In this document: in pieces, positions 8,144 to 16,959 of the stretch
Layout of the letters: every line of letters starts with the position of its first letter
Position numbering within the stretch: the stretch's first letter is position 1
Origin: Lentibacillus saliphilus
GTDB lineage: Bacteria; Bacillota; Bacilli; Bacillales; Amphibacillaceae
Assembly (NCBI RefSeq): GCF_019093865.1
Contig: NZ_JABJXD010000005.1
Coordinates: forward strand, 158,886 to 222,885
Length of the DNA stretch: 64,000 bases
Direction of reading: 5' to 3'
Made by a program: the position numbers and the translations under genes
The notes under the pieces: generated by a model
Database searches by the model: none
The model's input: the letters and a program-made list of their open reading frames with translations, nothing else
What the model was told of the DNA's origin: nothing

Positions 8144-8584
8144 TTATGTCTGATCGCCCCTTTTTAATAGTTCATTTGATTCATAAAGTGCTTGTGCGAT
8201 TTCATGACTTCTGTCCTCGCCCAAAATAGATGTGTATTGCTCTTGCAATTCATCAAAACACGCATCAATTTGTGCAGACAGCTGTATGCCTTTTTCAGTT
8301 AAATGGATATGTGATTCTTTCCACTCCGAGCGTCGATAAACTAAGTTTTGTTTTTCGAGTTTATCGATAAACCGTGTGTTTGTCGATTGTGCAATGGATA
8401 ATTTTTCACATAATGCCTTTTGAGTGATACCGGGATACTGATTTACAATGACTAATAAATATACATATGTAGGTGACAGATCAATTTATGAGAAAACGTC
8501 TTCAGCAATCTTTGTCATATGCCGGGCAAAGCGATTCGATGTAAAATACAAACACATAGATAAAATGGATTCATCTACTTTCAT
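8144..8584 (-). pseudogene. MarR-family regulator interrupted by an in-frame TAA
   Basis: Reading the minus strand from ATG at 8584 gives a 146-codon MarR-type protein that is continuous except for one TAA at codon 33 (8486-8488). Before it are helix alpha-1 residues (LYFTSNRFARHMTKIAEDVFS). After it come IDLSPTYVYLLVIV, the winged helix LCEKLSIAQSTNTRFIDKLEKQ, a wing with RRSEWKESHIHLTEKG, and a C-terminal dimer helix. The frame is identical on both sides, so this is a nonsense change and not a frameshift. No good restart codon follows. Either the regulator is dead in this strain or the base is a sequencing error. Confidence 0.8.
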
Positions 8585-8600
8585 GTCAGTCCCCCCTCAC

Positions 8601-8612
8601 TTGTATATACAA
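8601..8612. promoter_or_regulatory. Palindrome TTGTATATACAA upstream of marR-like gene
   Basis: A 12-base perfect palindrome, flanked by CAC and CTT, 17 bases upstream of the marR-like start. It shares ACTTGTA/TACAA with the 24-base palindrome at 8107, as expected for autoregulation. Confidence 0.55.
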
Positions 8613-8780
8613 CTTACTAAAAAAATCATTAGAAGGCAAATCATTACCGTGCGCTTATTTTGAAAAAACGTGACATCATCAGGTGTTACGGTTTTTCTGA
8701 AGAAAAGAAAAAAAGAGCACTACATACTGCTCAATCCTTTCGGCATGTTAATAGCGTTTATCATGTCCGATAAAAATAAA

Positions 8781-8822
8781 ACGTAACCCCTCTTGTGCTG
8801 GCAGGCCATTGAGGGGTTACGT
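8781..8822 (-). terminator. Terminator of the phosphatase/kinase unit
   Basis: ACGTAACCCCTC pairs perfectly with GAGGGGTTACGT around an 18-base loop. On the minus strand it is followed by TTTTATTTTTAT. It lies about 110 bases after the end of the phosphatase gene. The rest of 8613-8932 shows no gene. Confidence 0.7.
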
Positions 8823-8935
8823 TCCGGAGATTACAGAGAAACTGTATATTGACCAAGCTATTCTTCGGTTTCTTACTGGAGCTTCTTTGTTCTAATGAGC
8901 CATCACAAGCTTATAGGGGAAACGCCTCTATCCTA

Positions 8936-9709
8936 CTTCATAAACACCTGCCATGACTTTCGGGTGTTAAACGGAATCGGTGGATGAATGAACAGACTTT
9001 GACCGTTTAACACAAGGCGCGCATTCTTTTTGAAATAAGCCGTATATGACAGTCCATACGTTTTTCGAACTGCTTTGTAAGCCGTCGTTAAAAGAAACGG
9101 CCGTTTTTCCACATGGTGGGCATCTGATGCAATAAGATGAACAGCGCGGTGCTGGATCAATTGATTGGCAAACTTACGAACGCTTCTCTGACTATGGTGT
9201 GTTAGGCTTCGGGCAGAAATTTGGACCAACGCGCCTTTTTCAATAAGCTGTACCAATTGATCTGGATTCTTTTGAAATGGTGGGTTTTTCTCGGCATGGG
9301 CGATAACCGGTATAAACCCTCTCATTTGCATATTGAAAAATAGATCCTCTATATAATGAGGGATTTGGGTTGTTGGCATTTCAATCAGAACGTAAGGTGA
9401 GCCATTCAATGATAACACCATTTCATTGGTGTTTAGGGCTGTATCAAGATCGGCAAACAGCTGAATTTCCATACCTGAATGAACCGTTAAAGGAATTTGC
9501 TGAGCGGCAAGCAGCTTATTGAACTGCTTCGTACGTTCTTTAATTGCTTCCACACTTGGTTGGGCATACCCCAAACGGAAGTGAGGCGTAGCAATGACGT
9601 CTGAAATCCCTTGCTTGACCGCTTGATGTGCGAGCTGAATGGCGTCTTCCTGTTGTGCTGGTCCGTCATCAATATCCCATAAAAGGTGGTTATGAATGTC
9701 AACGCTCAT
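8936..9709 (-). CDS. PHP-type protein tyrosine phosphatase (CpsB/YwqE family)
   Basis: A 257-258-residue enzyme of the polymerase-and-histidinol-phosphatase fold. It starts VDIHNHLLWDIDDGP, matching the metal-binding H-x-H plus IDDG signature of CpsB, CapC and YwqE. Later metal ligands are visible in ATPHF, HAEK and IASDAHH. These manganese-dependent phosphatases remove phosphate from the C-terminal tyrosine cluster of the partner kinase and so set polymer length and export. It follows the kinase gene by 15 bases on the same strand, and the start has a good GGAGG site. The TAA stop is within 8933-8938; the last few bases of the boundary are approximate. Confidence 0.9.
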
Positions 9710-9724
9710 AAGTGTATCGCCTCC

Positions 9725-11086
9725 TTAATAATAGTAATCCTGTACATGCTTCATTTTAAAATTGTTTAAGATGACCCCAAGCACTTTGCTGTCAGATTGC
9801 GTAATGCGCTCAATCGCTTGCCTAGCATCGGGATAGCGCGTTGATTTTGAATCAACGACCATAACTGTGCCATCAGCGTGACCTGAAATGAGAGGCGTAT
9901 CGGAAACAAAGGTCGGTGGACTGTCAATGATGATGATGTCAAAGTCATCTTTTAGTGCTGTGAGTAGTGCGTTTATTTTTGCGACGTTCAGTAATCGCGC
10001 TGAAAAAGGTGGCGGTGGTCCTGCTGTAATGATTGACAAATGCTCGATCTCACTTTCTTGTATGATGTCTGAAATAGGCATTTCATGAAATAAATAGGAC
10101 GACATACCGACGTGATTCGGCAGCTGAAATGCATAATGACAAGAAGGCTTGCGTAAATCCATATCAATATAAAGCGTTCGTTTTTTACTGTTGGCGAACA
10201 AAAGCGCTGTATTTAAACTTGTTAACGATTTTCCCTCTCCTGGATTTGGACTTGTAAATAAGATCGTTTTCAGTGTTTCGTTTTTAATGAGATACAGTAG
10301 TGAAGCGGCTAGATTCTGATAAGGCTCGATCGGTGTCTTGTCCTGCCAGTGATGCATGAGCTGTTGTCTTAGGGCGTTTTGTGATGAAATGCTGTCTTCT
10401 GAAGCGGGCTTTGGGAGTGTTGGGATAACGCCAAGGACTGGCTGCTCTAGGTGTGTCGTGACAGCTTCTTCAGATGACAAAGACGTGTTGAAGATATGTT
10501 TAAGAAGAACAATGCCCATGGCGAATAGACCACCGATCAGTATACTAATAATCGTGTTAACAACAGGCTTCGGACAGATTTGCTTGGCGTCGGGATTGTA
10601 TTCTGCTGGGCTTAATAGATGGACATTGTCGAGCTTCATCAACTCCGCTGTTCGTTTCTGGAAGGATTGGGCAATCAAATTCGCCGTGTTAACAGCCGTT
10701 TTCTGATCTTGATCCTCTACTTTTATGACCAATACTTGTGAATCATGCAAAGGCTCGACGGTCATTTTTTGTTTTAAATGTGCAATCGTTAATGAGTTTT
10801 CCAAATCGCTAATAACAGGATTCAAAACGGTTGGACTTTCGATGATGGCACGATACGTATCAATTAATTTCAAGCTGGAATCAATGTCTCCAGGGCTAGG
10901 GAGTGCTTGTCCGTCAGCTTGCTCCGTCGTAATGAGCAGCTCTGTTTTTCCCTCATATACGGGTGACATCACTTGATATGTCACAAACAAAGACATGCCT
11001 ACCGTACTGATCATAATGATTAAGATTATCCAAATGTGGCGAAATAGAATCGCGGCAAGTGCTTTTAAATCGAGTGTCATATCCAT
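9725..11086 (-). CDS. Fused chain-length determinant/BY-kinase (Wzc-like tyrosine kinase)
   Basis: A 453-residue fusion. Residues 1-200 form a Wzz domain with two membrane spans (about 17-37 and 178-197) and an extracellular part of modest size. Residues 245-453 are a bacterial tyrosine kinase with Walker A SPNPGEGKS (279-287), Walker A' LYIDMDLRK (305-313) and Walker B IIIIDSPP. The C-terminus HVQDYYY supplies the autophosphorylated tyrosine cluster. In most Firmicutes the two halves are separate proteins (as in YwqC/YwqD), so the fusion is unusual. I chose the ATG at 11086 because GAGGAG precedes it; a longer frame starts at 11143. The partner phosphatase is next. Confidence 0.9.
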   Translation of the reverse strand: MDMTLDLKALAAILFRHIWIILIIMISTVGMSLFVTYQVMSPVYEGKTELLITTEQADGQALPSPGDIDSSLKLIDTYRAIIESPTVLNPVISDLENSLTIAHLKQKMTVEPLHDSQVLVIKVEDQDQKTAVNTANLIAQSFQKRTAELMKLDNVHLLSPAEYNPDAKQICPKPVVNTIISILIGGLFAMGIVLLKHIFNTSLSSEEAVTTHLEQPVLGVIPTLPKPASEDSISSQNALRQQLMHHWQDKTPIEPYQNLAASLLYLIKNETLKTILFTSPNPGEGKSLTSLNTALLFANSKKRTLYIDMDLRKPSCHYAFQLPNHVGMSSYLFHEMPISDIIQESEIEHLSIITAGPPPPFSARLLNVAKINALLTALKDDFDIIIIDSPPTFVSDTPLISGHADGTVMVVDSKSTRYPDARQAIERITQSDSKVLGVILNNFKMKHVQDYYY

Positions 11087-11175
11087 CGTTAAGCTCCTCA
11101 TTAATAGATTGATTATAGTATATGAAGGGCTTGGACAAACCATGTCGTCTTGATTGATATTTTCATAGAAAAATT

Positions 11176-11193
11176 CTAGGTCTAAACACCTAG
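11176..11193. promoter_or_regulatory. Inverted repeat CTAGGT-N6-ACCTAG between divergent EPS units
   Basis: Six-base arms around CTAAAC, placed midway between the divergent kinase and epimerase genes. A regulator of both units could bind here. No regulator gene is linked, so this is only a candidate. Confidence 0.35.
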
Positions 11194-11239
11194 TCTGTCT
11201 GCATACACTGTCTTATAGATATTCAAGGGGGACAGAGTC

Positions 11240-12163
11240 ATGAACGTTATTGTGACTGGTGGGGCTGGCTTTATCGGCTCTATTGTATGCGACGAATTGA
11301 TAAACGAAGGGTATAAGCCGATTGTCGTTGATAAGACGGCAATGACAACGTACGATCATCATTATCGTTTAGACATCTGTGATCCTGGATTAAAAGCTGT
11401 GTTTATAAAGCATCGGCCGAAGTATGTCATCCACTTAGCAGCACAAGTCGACGTTCAACAATCAATCCAAGATCCGCTGAACGATGCCCAGATGAATGTT
11501 ATGGGCTTGTTAAATGTTTTAGAAAGCTGTCGATTAGCGGGTGTAGAAAAGATCGTGTTCGCGTCGTCGGCGGCGGTTTATGGCGCGCCTAAAACTGAAA
11601 AGATGGCGGAGGATCATCCGATTCAGCCGCTTTCTCCGTACGGCGTTACCAAATATACGGGTGAATTATATTTGCAGACATTCGCTTCCTTACATGGATT
11701 ACCCTATACGATATTGCGATTTGCGAATGTGTATGGGGTGCGTGAACCTCATGATGAAACGGGCGTCGTCGCGGCATTTATGAATCAGTTTTTAAGAGGT
11801 GAGCGTCCTATCATTTATGGAGATGGGGAACAAACAAGAGATTTCGTCTACGTCCGTGATGTTGCCAGGGCGAGTGTTCTTTCCTTAAAAAAAGCAGAGA
11901 ACACGATCTTGAATGTCAGTACAGCCGAACCTGTAAAGGTGAACGAGCTGTACACATATTTAGCGGAACTTCTTGGTATTCACGTGACGCCGCGTTACAC
12001 GAATGAGAAGGTTGGCGATATTAAACAGAGTGTCCTTGCGAATGCATTAATTCAAAAAACGTTGAACTGGACACCAGCGTATGACCTGCGAGCAGGGCTG
12101 CACCATATGCGATTAAATTATGAAACACAGTATGATAGACGTCATTTAAGTGGAGGTGCATAG
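11240..12163 (+). CDS. NAD-dependent sugar epimerase/dehydratase (GalE-like)
   Basis: A 307-residue extended short-chain dehydrogenase. The Rossmann motif VTGGAGFIGS is at residues 4-13, the catalytic Ser region SSAAVYG near 113-119, and the Y-x3-K pair in YGVTKYTGE. The substrate-domain segment GDGEQTRDFVYVRDVA is typical of UDP-glucose 4-epimerase-type enzymes. It would supply an epimerised nucleotide sugar to the exopolysaccharide pathway. The start is ATG after GGGGGAC. It is first in a co-directional run with the sugar transferase and the two ATP-grasp genes. Confidence 0.88.
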   Translation: MNVIVTGGAGFIGSIVCDELINEGYKPIVVDKTAMTTYDHHYRLDICDPGLKAVFIKHRPKYVIHLAAQVDVQQSIQDPLNDAQMNVMGLLNVLESCRLAGVEKIVFASSAAVYGAPKTEKMAEDHPIQPLSPYGVTKYTGELYLQTFASLHGLPYTILRFANVYGVREPHDETGVVAAFMNQFLRGERPIIYGDGEQTRDFVYVRDVARASVLSLKKAENTILNVSTAEPVKVNELYTYLAELLGIHVTPRYTNEKVGDIKQSVLANALIQKTLNWTPAYDLRAGLHHMRLNYETQYDRRHLSGGA

Positions 12164-12164
12164 T

Positions 12165-12800
12165 ATGCTAGGGACAGAACAGTCGTCACCGATCGCCTCT
12201 ATGATTCATCAACCAGTTTTAAGCCGTCGTCATCAAGTGGTGAAGCGTGGTATAGATGTGGGCTTATCCATCATCTTGCTCTTTATGACGTTGCCCTTGT
12301 TTGTTCTTCTACTTTTCATCATCCCACTGACTTCTTATGGGCCACCGATTTATAAACAGATTCGCGTTGGAAAGGATGGGCAGCCCTTTTATATATTTAA
12401 ATTTAGAAGTATGCGATGTGATGCGGAAAAAAAGACTGGTCCGATTCTGGCAATGAAGAATGATGATCGTGTCACACCACTCGGACGAATCATGAGAGCA
12501 ACGCGCATAGATGAATTGCCTCAATTCATTAATGTGCTTATAGGACAGATGAGCTTAATTGGACCGCGTCCTGAAAGGCCGTTCTTCGTCAAGCAGTATT
12601 GTACCGGAATGCCAATTTATACGAAACGGCTCAGTGTGAGGCCAGGCATCACAGGTTATGCACAGGTACGAGGGACGTATCATACGCCAGTCGCTGAAAA
12701 GTTGTCCTACGACCTGTACTATATCGAGCATTATTCAATTTGGTTAGATATGAAAATTTTATTATTAACATGTGCGGTCATTTACAAAAGGACGTGCTAA
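12165..12800 (+). CDS. Undecaprenyl-phosphate sugar-1-phosphate transferase (priming enzyme)
   Basis: A 211-residue member of the bacterial sugar transferase family (WbaP/PglC/EpsL type). One hydrophobic hairpin near residues 28-55 is followed by the catalytic core: KQIRVGKDGQPFYIFKFRSM, the Asp-Glu pair in IDELPQFINVL, and SLIGPRPE. The C-terminal RPGITGYAQVRG is also typical. These enzymes start repeat-unit synthesis by placing the first sugar phosphate on undecaprenyl phosphate. It is the short monotopic form without extra N-terminal spans. ATG at 12165 has GGAGGTG at good spacing. A deoxysugar or N-acetyl sugar donor is possible; which one is unknown. Confidence 0.9.
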   Translation: MLGTEQSSPIASMIHQPVLSRRHQVVKRGIDVGLSIILLFMTLPLFVLLLFIIPLTSYGPPIYKQIRVGKDGQPFYIFKFRSMRCDAEKKTGPILAMKNDDRVTPLGRIMRATRIDELPQFINVLIGQMSLIGPRPERPFFVKQYCTGMPIYTKRLSVRPGITGYAQVRGTYHTPVAEKLSYDLYYIEHYSIWLDMKILLLTCAVIYKRTC

Positions 12801-12814
12801 AAAAGGGTGACAAT

Positions 12815-14047
12815 ATGAAGCGAATAACGATTGCATTTCTTGATGGAGATAAGCGGTCGACATTAGCAATGATTCGATCCATCGGCAAGCAAAAACAGTA
12901 TCGTATTCTCGTCGGTGGAACAGGGAAATCAGCGTTTTGTCGGTATTCTAGATATGTCGACGGATCCTTTCTATATAAAGATCCGTCTCAAAGCTATGCG
13001 CAATTTGTTGATAGTCTTCAACGGGTACTTGATACGGAAGAACCAGATTATATTTGTCCAGGAAGTGATCTGACGTTATGTGCCATTTATACATCGCCAA
13101 TCTATGAATCCATCAAAGAGCGATTGATTGCACCGCCAAAACATATGTATATGCAGGCATCTGATAAAAAGCAAATAACGGAATTGGCGGAAGCGTGTCA
13201 GGTGAAGACGATACCGGAAGCGACTCCCCATACGGCCACTTATCCCGTTGTCGTTAAGCCAAAGCTGTCCCGCTTCTTTGTAGGCGATCAATTGCAATAC
13301 GGGTTTAGGCAATTTGTTCAAAACGTGGAAGAATGTGATAAAGCTGTTGAAGCAATGAAACCCCATGTTGAACCGTTAATCCAGGAGGTCATCTCGGGAA
13401 AAGGCTATGGCGTTTTCGCGGCTGCGAAGGATGGTAAACCGATCGTTTATTTTGCCCATGAGCGGATAAGGGAGGTGCCACCAGGCGGAGGTGTGAGTAC
13501 ATTAAGACGGGCAAATGCTGTGCACCCAGCCTTGAAGGAGGCAACCGAAAAAATCATTCGTCAATTAAATTGGACGGGTATTATGATGGTTGAATTTAAA
13601 GGCGAATCAAAAGCAGAAGCTTACTTTATGGAAGTGAATGCACGTCCATGGGGGTCTTTAGATCTTGCTGTCCGTTCTGGGGTTGACTTTCCTGGGCTCA
13701 TGATCGATTTATTCGTGCATGAACATAGCTTTGAACAGCTCTTTCAGACATACAATCGTAAGCCATACAAGCCGTGCTATTCAAGGTGGATTATTGGAGA
13801 ACTCAATTATATTCGTTATGTGCTAACGAGTGCGCGTCCGTTTATGGAAAAACTGCGGCTTATGTGTCGCGTCATGAAGCCACATCGGCGTGAAACGTAT
13901 GATACGTTACGATGGACCGATCCGCTACCGTTTATTGCTGAATGTGTGAACGTGATAGGTGGGGTCCGCCTTAAGAAAGGCAGTCGCTCTAAGAAAGTTG
14001 GTGGTTTAGGTGATTCGAGCAAAAGCCTTAAATCGGATCAGATCTAA
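12815..14047 (+). CDS. ATP-grasp family enzyme (first of a tandem pair)
   Basis: A 410-residue protein with a carbamoyl-phosphate-synthase-like ATP-grasp fold. An N-terminal pre-ATP-grasp domain (ITIAFLDGDKRS) is followed by ATP-binding segments VVVKPKLSR and EPLIQEVISGKGYGVF. The Mg-binding strand is MVEFKG, then YFMEVNARPWGSLDLA, where the Glu and Asn bind metal. Such enzymes ligate a carboxylate to an amine or thiol through an acyl phosphate. In a polysaccharide locus it may couple an amino acid to an acidic sugar, which is inference. ATG at 12815 lies behind AAAAAGGGTG. The 3' end overlaps the second ATP-grasp gene by 38 bases. Confidence 0.8.
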   Translation: MKRITIAFLDGDKRSTLAMIRSIGKQKQYRILVGGTGKSAFCRYSRYVDGSFLYKDPSQSYAQFVDSLQRVLDTEEPDYICPGSDLTLCAIYTSPIYESIKERLIAPPKHMYMQASDKKQITELAEACQVKTIPEATPHTATYPVVVKPKLSRFFVGDQLQYGFRQFVQNVEECDKAVEAMKPHVEPLIQEVISGKGYGVFAAAKDGKPIVYFAHERIREVPPGGGVSTLRRANAVHPALKEATEKIIRQLNWTGIMMVEFKGESKAEAYFMEVNARPWGSLDLAVRSGVDFPGLMIDLFVHEHSFEQLFQTYNRKPYKPCYSRWIIGELNYIRYVLTSARPFMEKLRLMCRVMKPHRRETYDTLRWTDPLPFIAECVNVIGGVRLKKGSRSKKVGGLGDSSKSLKSDQI

Positions 14048-15191
14048 AGGGTGTGTGGCGGTTGTATTAGCCGATAACTTAGGGGCGTTAGCACTCGTGC
14101 GACAGCTAGGAGGCATGGGCATCCCAGTGATCGTATTTGGCAGTGATGTCGTTCAAGCATCGCGGTTTGTGACAGTGAAATTTAGTGTAAGCAACGATGC
14201 TGAACTCAAAGAGAAGCTAATCGAACTCCCTGATCTCGTCCGCGTCCCGCTCGTGTTATTGACAGACGCTGACCATTATGTAGCGTTCATTCATCAGGAA
14301 TGGGAAACGCTTAGTCCGTTGTATCATATACCATCCTCAACTAGGAATGGGGCATTGACGGATAAAACATCGTTAGCCGAGTTGAAGGATGATGCTGTTC
14401 ATATACCACAGATGTATTCAAGCGTCGAACACGTCGAAACACGTCATCTTCCTGTCATCGTGAAACCGCTTCTTAACGCCCAGCAACAAGCAGAAAAGGG
14501 TATTTCGAAGGCTTATATGTGTCACACCATTTCTCAACTAAAGGAAACGGTCTCTCAGCTAGAGCAGCAGTGTGTACCATTTATGAACCAGCAATTAGTT
14601 GTTGGTGCTTCGCCAGTTTATAGTGTTCTTATCTATCGTGGAGCAGATGGAACCGTCATGCATGGCTTTACGAGTCAGAAGCTGCGCAGCTTTCCACTGG
14701 ACTTCGGTACGGGGACGATGCAGGTTCTTACGGAAGCGCATCAGCTTCTTCACATCAGCCGTCATTTAATGAAGCGGGTGGATTATGTCGGTATCGCTGA
14801 GTTTGAATTTAAATTTTGTCAAAGACGCCAGCAATTTTATTTGATTGAAGTGAATGGCCGTTTTCCGTTACATAGCGCGTTGCTCCAGCACGCTAATCCG
14901 ACTTTTTTACACGGGATTATAACTGATTTGGTCGGTGACGTGCCTCAGTTAAGAAAGCGAAAGAACCTTACGAAGCCCGTCGCTTGGTTGTACGCAATAA
15001 ATGACATCCGAGCCTTGAAGGTAAAAGACATTATACCTGCTTATTTTAAACTGTTTCACACATATCACGTCCAAGCTGCACTTTGGTCTTTCGGTGACGT
15101 GCGCCCAGCTGTGGCACATATCAAATATCTCGTTTGCAAAATGATATGGAAGAGAAAAGCTTCGAATATGAATGTGTCTTTATTGAAATGA
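14010..15191 (+). CDS. ATP-grasp family enzyme (second of a tandem pair)
   Basis: A 393-residue protein related in fold to its upstream neighbour but strongly diverged. The N-terminus (VAVVLADNLGALALVRQLGGMGIPVIVFG) is a pre-ATP-grasp domain. Nucleotide-binding elements include PVIVKPLLN and the metal-binding strand AEFEFKF followed by FYLIEVNGRFPLHSAL. It starts at GTG inside the 3' end of the first ATP-grasp gene, so the two are translationally coupled and likely act on one product. The second carboxylate-amine ligase might add a further residue or work as a heteromer. Substrates are unknown. It ends at the border of a dispersed repeat. Confidence 0.8.
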   Translation: MIRAKALNRIRSKGCVAVVLADNLGALALVRQLGGMGIPVIVFGSDVVQASRFVTVKFSVSNDAELKEKLIELPDLVRVPLVLLTDADHYVAFIHQEWETLSPLYHIPSSTRNGALTDKTSLAELKDDAVHIPQMYSSVEHVETRHLPVIVKPLLNAQQQAEKGISKAYMCHTISQLKETVSQLEQQCVPFMNQQLVVGASPVYSVLIYRGADGTVMHGFTSQKLRSFPLDFGTGTMQVLTEAHQLLHISRHLMKRVDYVGIAEFEFKFCQRRQQFYLIEVNGRFPLHSALLQHANPTFLHGIITDLVGDVPQLRKRKNLTKPVAWLYAINDIRALKVKDIIPAYFKLFHTYHVQAALWSFGDVRPAVAHIKYLVCKMIWKRKASNMNVSLLK

Positions 15192-15545
15192 AGAGGTTGG
15201 GACATAACTTAAAGTTTAACTCAAAAGACGAACAATGCGCACCACTAGCTCCGGAAATATACGCAAACCTTTGCGGGAGAAAGGGAAGGCAAGCTAAAGT
15301 GGCAACGACAATCGCCACGCCATCATGACCAACGTCCTGTAGGCCCGACAGAATCGGCGAGAACGCCCGCGGAATCGGCGAGAACGCCCACGGAATCGGC
15401 GGAATCAGCCACGGAATCGGCGAGAGCGTCCTCGGAATCGGCGAGAACGTCCACTAAACCGTCCGGGTTGTCGGTCGCGATGTATATTTCCGGAGCGGTG
15501 GTTTTATTCGGGTTTTGATTTCCCCGACGTCCTTGCTTTTGCTTG
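15190..15545. repeat. Dispersed repeat, copy D, carrying an insertion of 21-bp tandem units
   Basis: The left end AAGAGGTTGGGACATAAC and the following 30 bases are almost identical to the reverse complement of the right end of copy B (48126-48378). Homology continues through the CGACAATCGCCACGCC and ATGACCAAC segments. The right part (GTATATTTCCGGAGCGG, about 15480) matches copies B and C again. Between them lies a tandem array absent from the other copies. The element fills the gap between two convergent EPS genes. The right border is approximate. Confidence 0.7.
15351..15455. repeat. Five tandem 21-bp units (GAATCGGCGAGAACGYCC type)
   Basis: Five consecutive units of exactly 21 bases begin at 15351, 15372, 15393, 15414 and 15435, each starting GAATCGGCG. 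The third unit is the most altered. The array replaces the central part of the dispersed repeat. Both strands are open here, but no ribosome binding site supports translation. Confidence 0.8.
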
Positions 15546-16826
15546 TCAGGGGTGATGGAGATGCTTGCGGTTTTGTTCGTCTTTTTGGAGCGCCCACCAT
15601 GAGATGTATCCGTGTATGATAAAACCACATGAAGCGGCTATGCTCAGAACGACTAATGTATGGATGATCGATAAGCCCCCAATATTGGCCGCTATGAATG
15701 CCCCGCCTACAAAAGAGATGCGAATGATTTCTCTAATCAACTGCAAGCCTTGACGTTCTAATATGAGAAGCGTTGACGCAACTGGAATTGTCACAAATTG
15801 AAACAGATACATGCTCGCTAAAATCGGTATAAAAATGCCAGCTTGCTTCCATTCATTACCGAATATAATTGGAATGGCCCATGGTGAGACGATCGAGATG
15901 AAAATCATAGCAGGTGTCATGATCAAAAATAGTGTTTTAATGGTTTTCAGAAATAGCGGCTTAATTTTTTCTGGCTCAGAATGGAATAAAGTAGATGCCT
16001 CAGTATAAAACACATTTCCCACAGACGTTCCAATTAAGTTCAAGGGTGTCCCTAAAACGCGCTGAACGAGTAAATACAAACCTGTCACGCTTGCTCCGAA
16101 TTGAAGCGTCAGCAATATAATCGGAAGCTCGACGGATACTTGCCGTGTGAGCGATGAAGGACTTGATAATAGCGGGAATTTCTTATATCGAGATGCAAGA
16201 TGCCGAAGCTGCTTTAAGGATAGCTGTGTAAAATGGGGCTTGTCCGTTCTCGCGATGGTGACCATGAGCCGAAAGGTGCCAATCATGCGACCTAAGACGT
16301 CCCCGGCAAGGAGAAAGAGCGGACCTTTTAACATAAACCCTCCAGCAATTTGTATCGTTGTGATGCCAATGCTGTTCGTTACTTTGGTCTGAGAAACGGC
16401 TGTATATAGCTGCTGACGAAATGCCCATTTACGTAATACATTAAAAGCCCCAATACCGAATAAACCAAGGGGAAGACATATGACATATAAGTCCGGTATT
16501 GTGAACGGGTCTTTCAACAGTGCAGCGAGCGTCCCTGTTAATAAGACAGTTATCACAAGAACACAAAATGATAGAACCGTGATATGTGCTCGATCTTTGA
16601 TGTTATCCGGTAGTAGAATCGCATAATCATATTGTAATGAACCAATTGAAGCTAGAATTGCCAAAGTAGAAAGATAGACCGCAAGAACCCCTAGATCACT
16701 AGGTGTGTAGAGTCGGGTTAAAATAGGCGAAGCGAGGAAGACGATCGCTTGCGCTAAGCCTGTCCCACTCGTTAGAATAAGAATTTTTTTTACATATGGT
16801 TGCGTCATAAAAGCAAACTGCTTCAC
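15546..16826 (-). CDS. Oligosaccharide flippase (Wzx/MATE-type)
   Basis: A polytopic protein of about 426 residues with 12 or more membrane spans and the Wzx-like N-terminus (LILTSGTGLAQAIVFLASPILTRLYTPSDLG). The stretch with PILTRLY-P-x-D-x-G is the usual polysaccharide biosynthesis/flippase signature. It would move undecaprenyl-linked repeat units across the membrane to the polymerase encoded at 4189. I prefer GTG at 16826 because AAAGGA is ten bases upstream; GTG at 16835 is too close to it. It is transcribed towards the ATP-grasp genes, with a repeat element between them. Confidence 0.85.
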   Translation of the reverse strand: MKQFAFMTQPYVKKILILTSGTGLAQAIVFLASPILTRLYTPSDLGVLAVYLSTLAILASIGSLQYDYAILLPDNIKDRAHITVLSFCVLVITVLLTGTLAALLKDPFTIPDLYVICLPLGLFGIGAFNVLRKWAFRQQLYTAVSQTKVTNSIGITTIQIAGGFMLKGPLFLLAGDVLGRMIGTFRLMVTIARTDKPHFTQLSLKQLRHLASRYKKFPLLSSPSSLTRQVSVELPIILLTLQFGASVTGLYLLVQRVLGTPLNLIGTSVGNVFYTEASTLFHSEPEKIKPLFLKTIKTLFLIMTPAMIFISIVSPWAIPIIFGNEWKQAGIFIPILASMYLFQFVTIPVASTLLILERQGLQLIREIIRISFVGGAFIAANIGGLSIIHTLVVLSIAASCGFIIHGYISWWALQKDEQNRKHLHHP

Positions 16827-16959
16827 GCTCGGCACATCCTTTTAACACATATAATATAAAGTATATGTATAAGTGTTATAAGAATGATATGGAGATTTAT
16901 GGATATTCAAAATTGTCTTTGCTAAGATAGGAAGAGATCTATTTTATGGGGGGAGAAAA

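Noticed and set aside
8448..8663. A plus-strand 71-residue gene
   Set aside because: It is the antisense of the interrupted marR-like gene, which explains the sequence better, with a full winged-helix pattern.
15323..15628. A minus-strand protein with ADSxxxL repeats
   Set aside because: The frame exists only because the 21-bp tandem units are open in that phase. There is no ribosome binding site, and it overlaps the flippase end and a repeat element.
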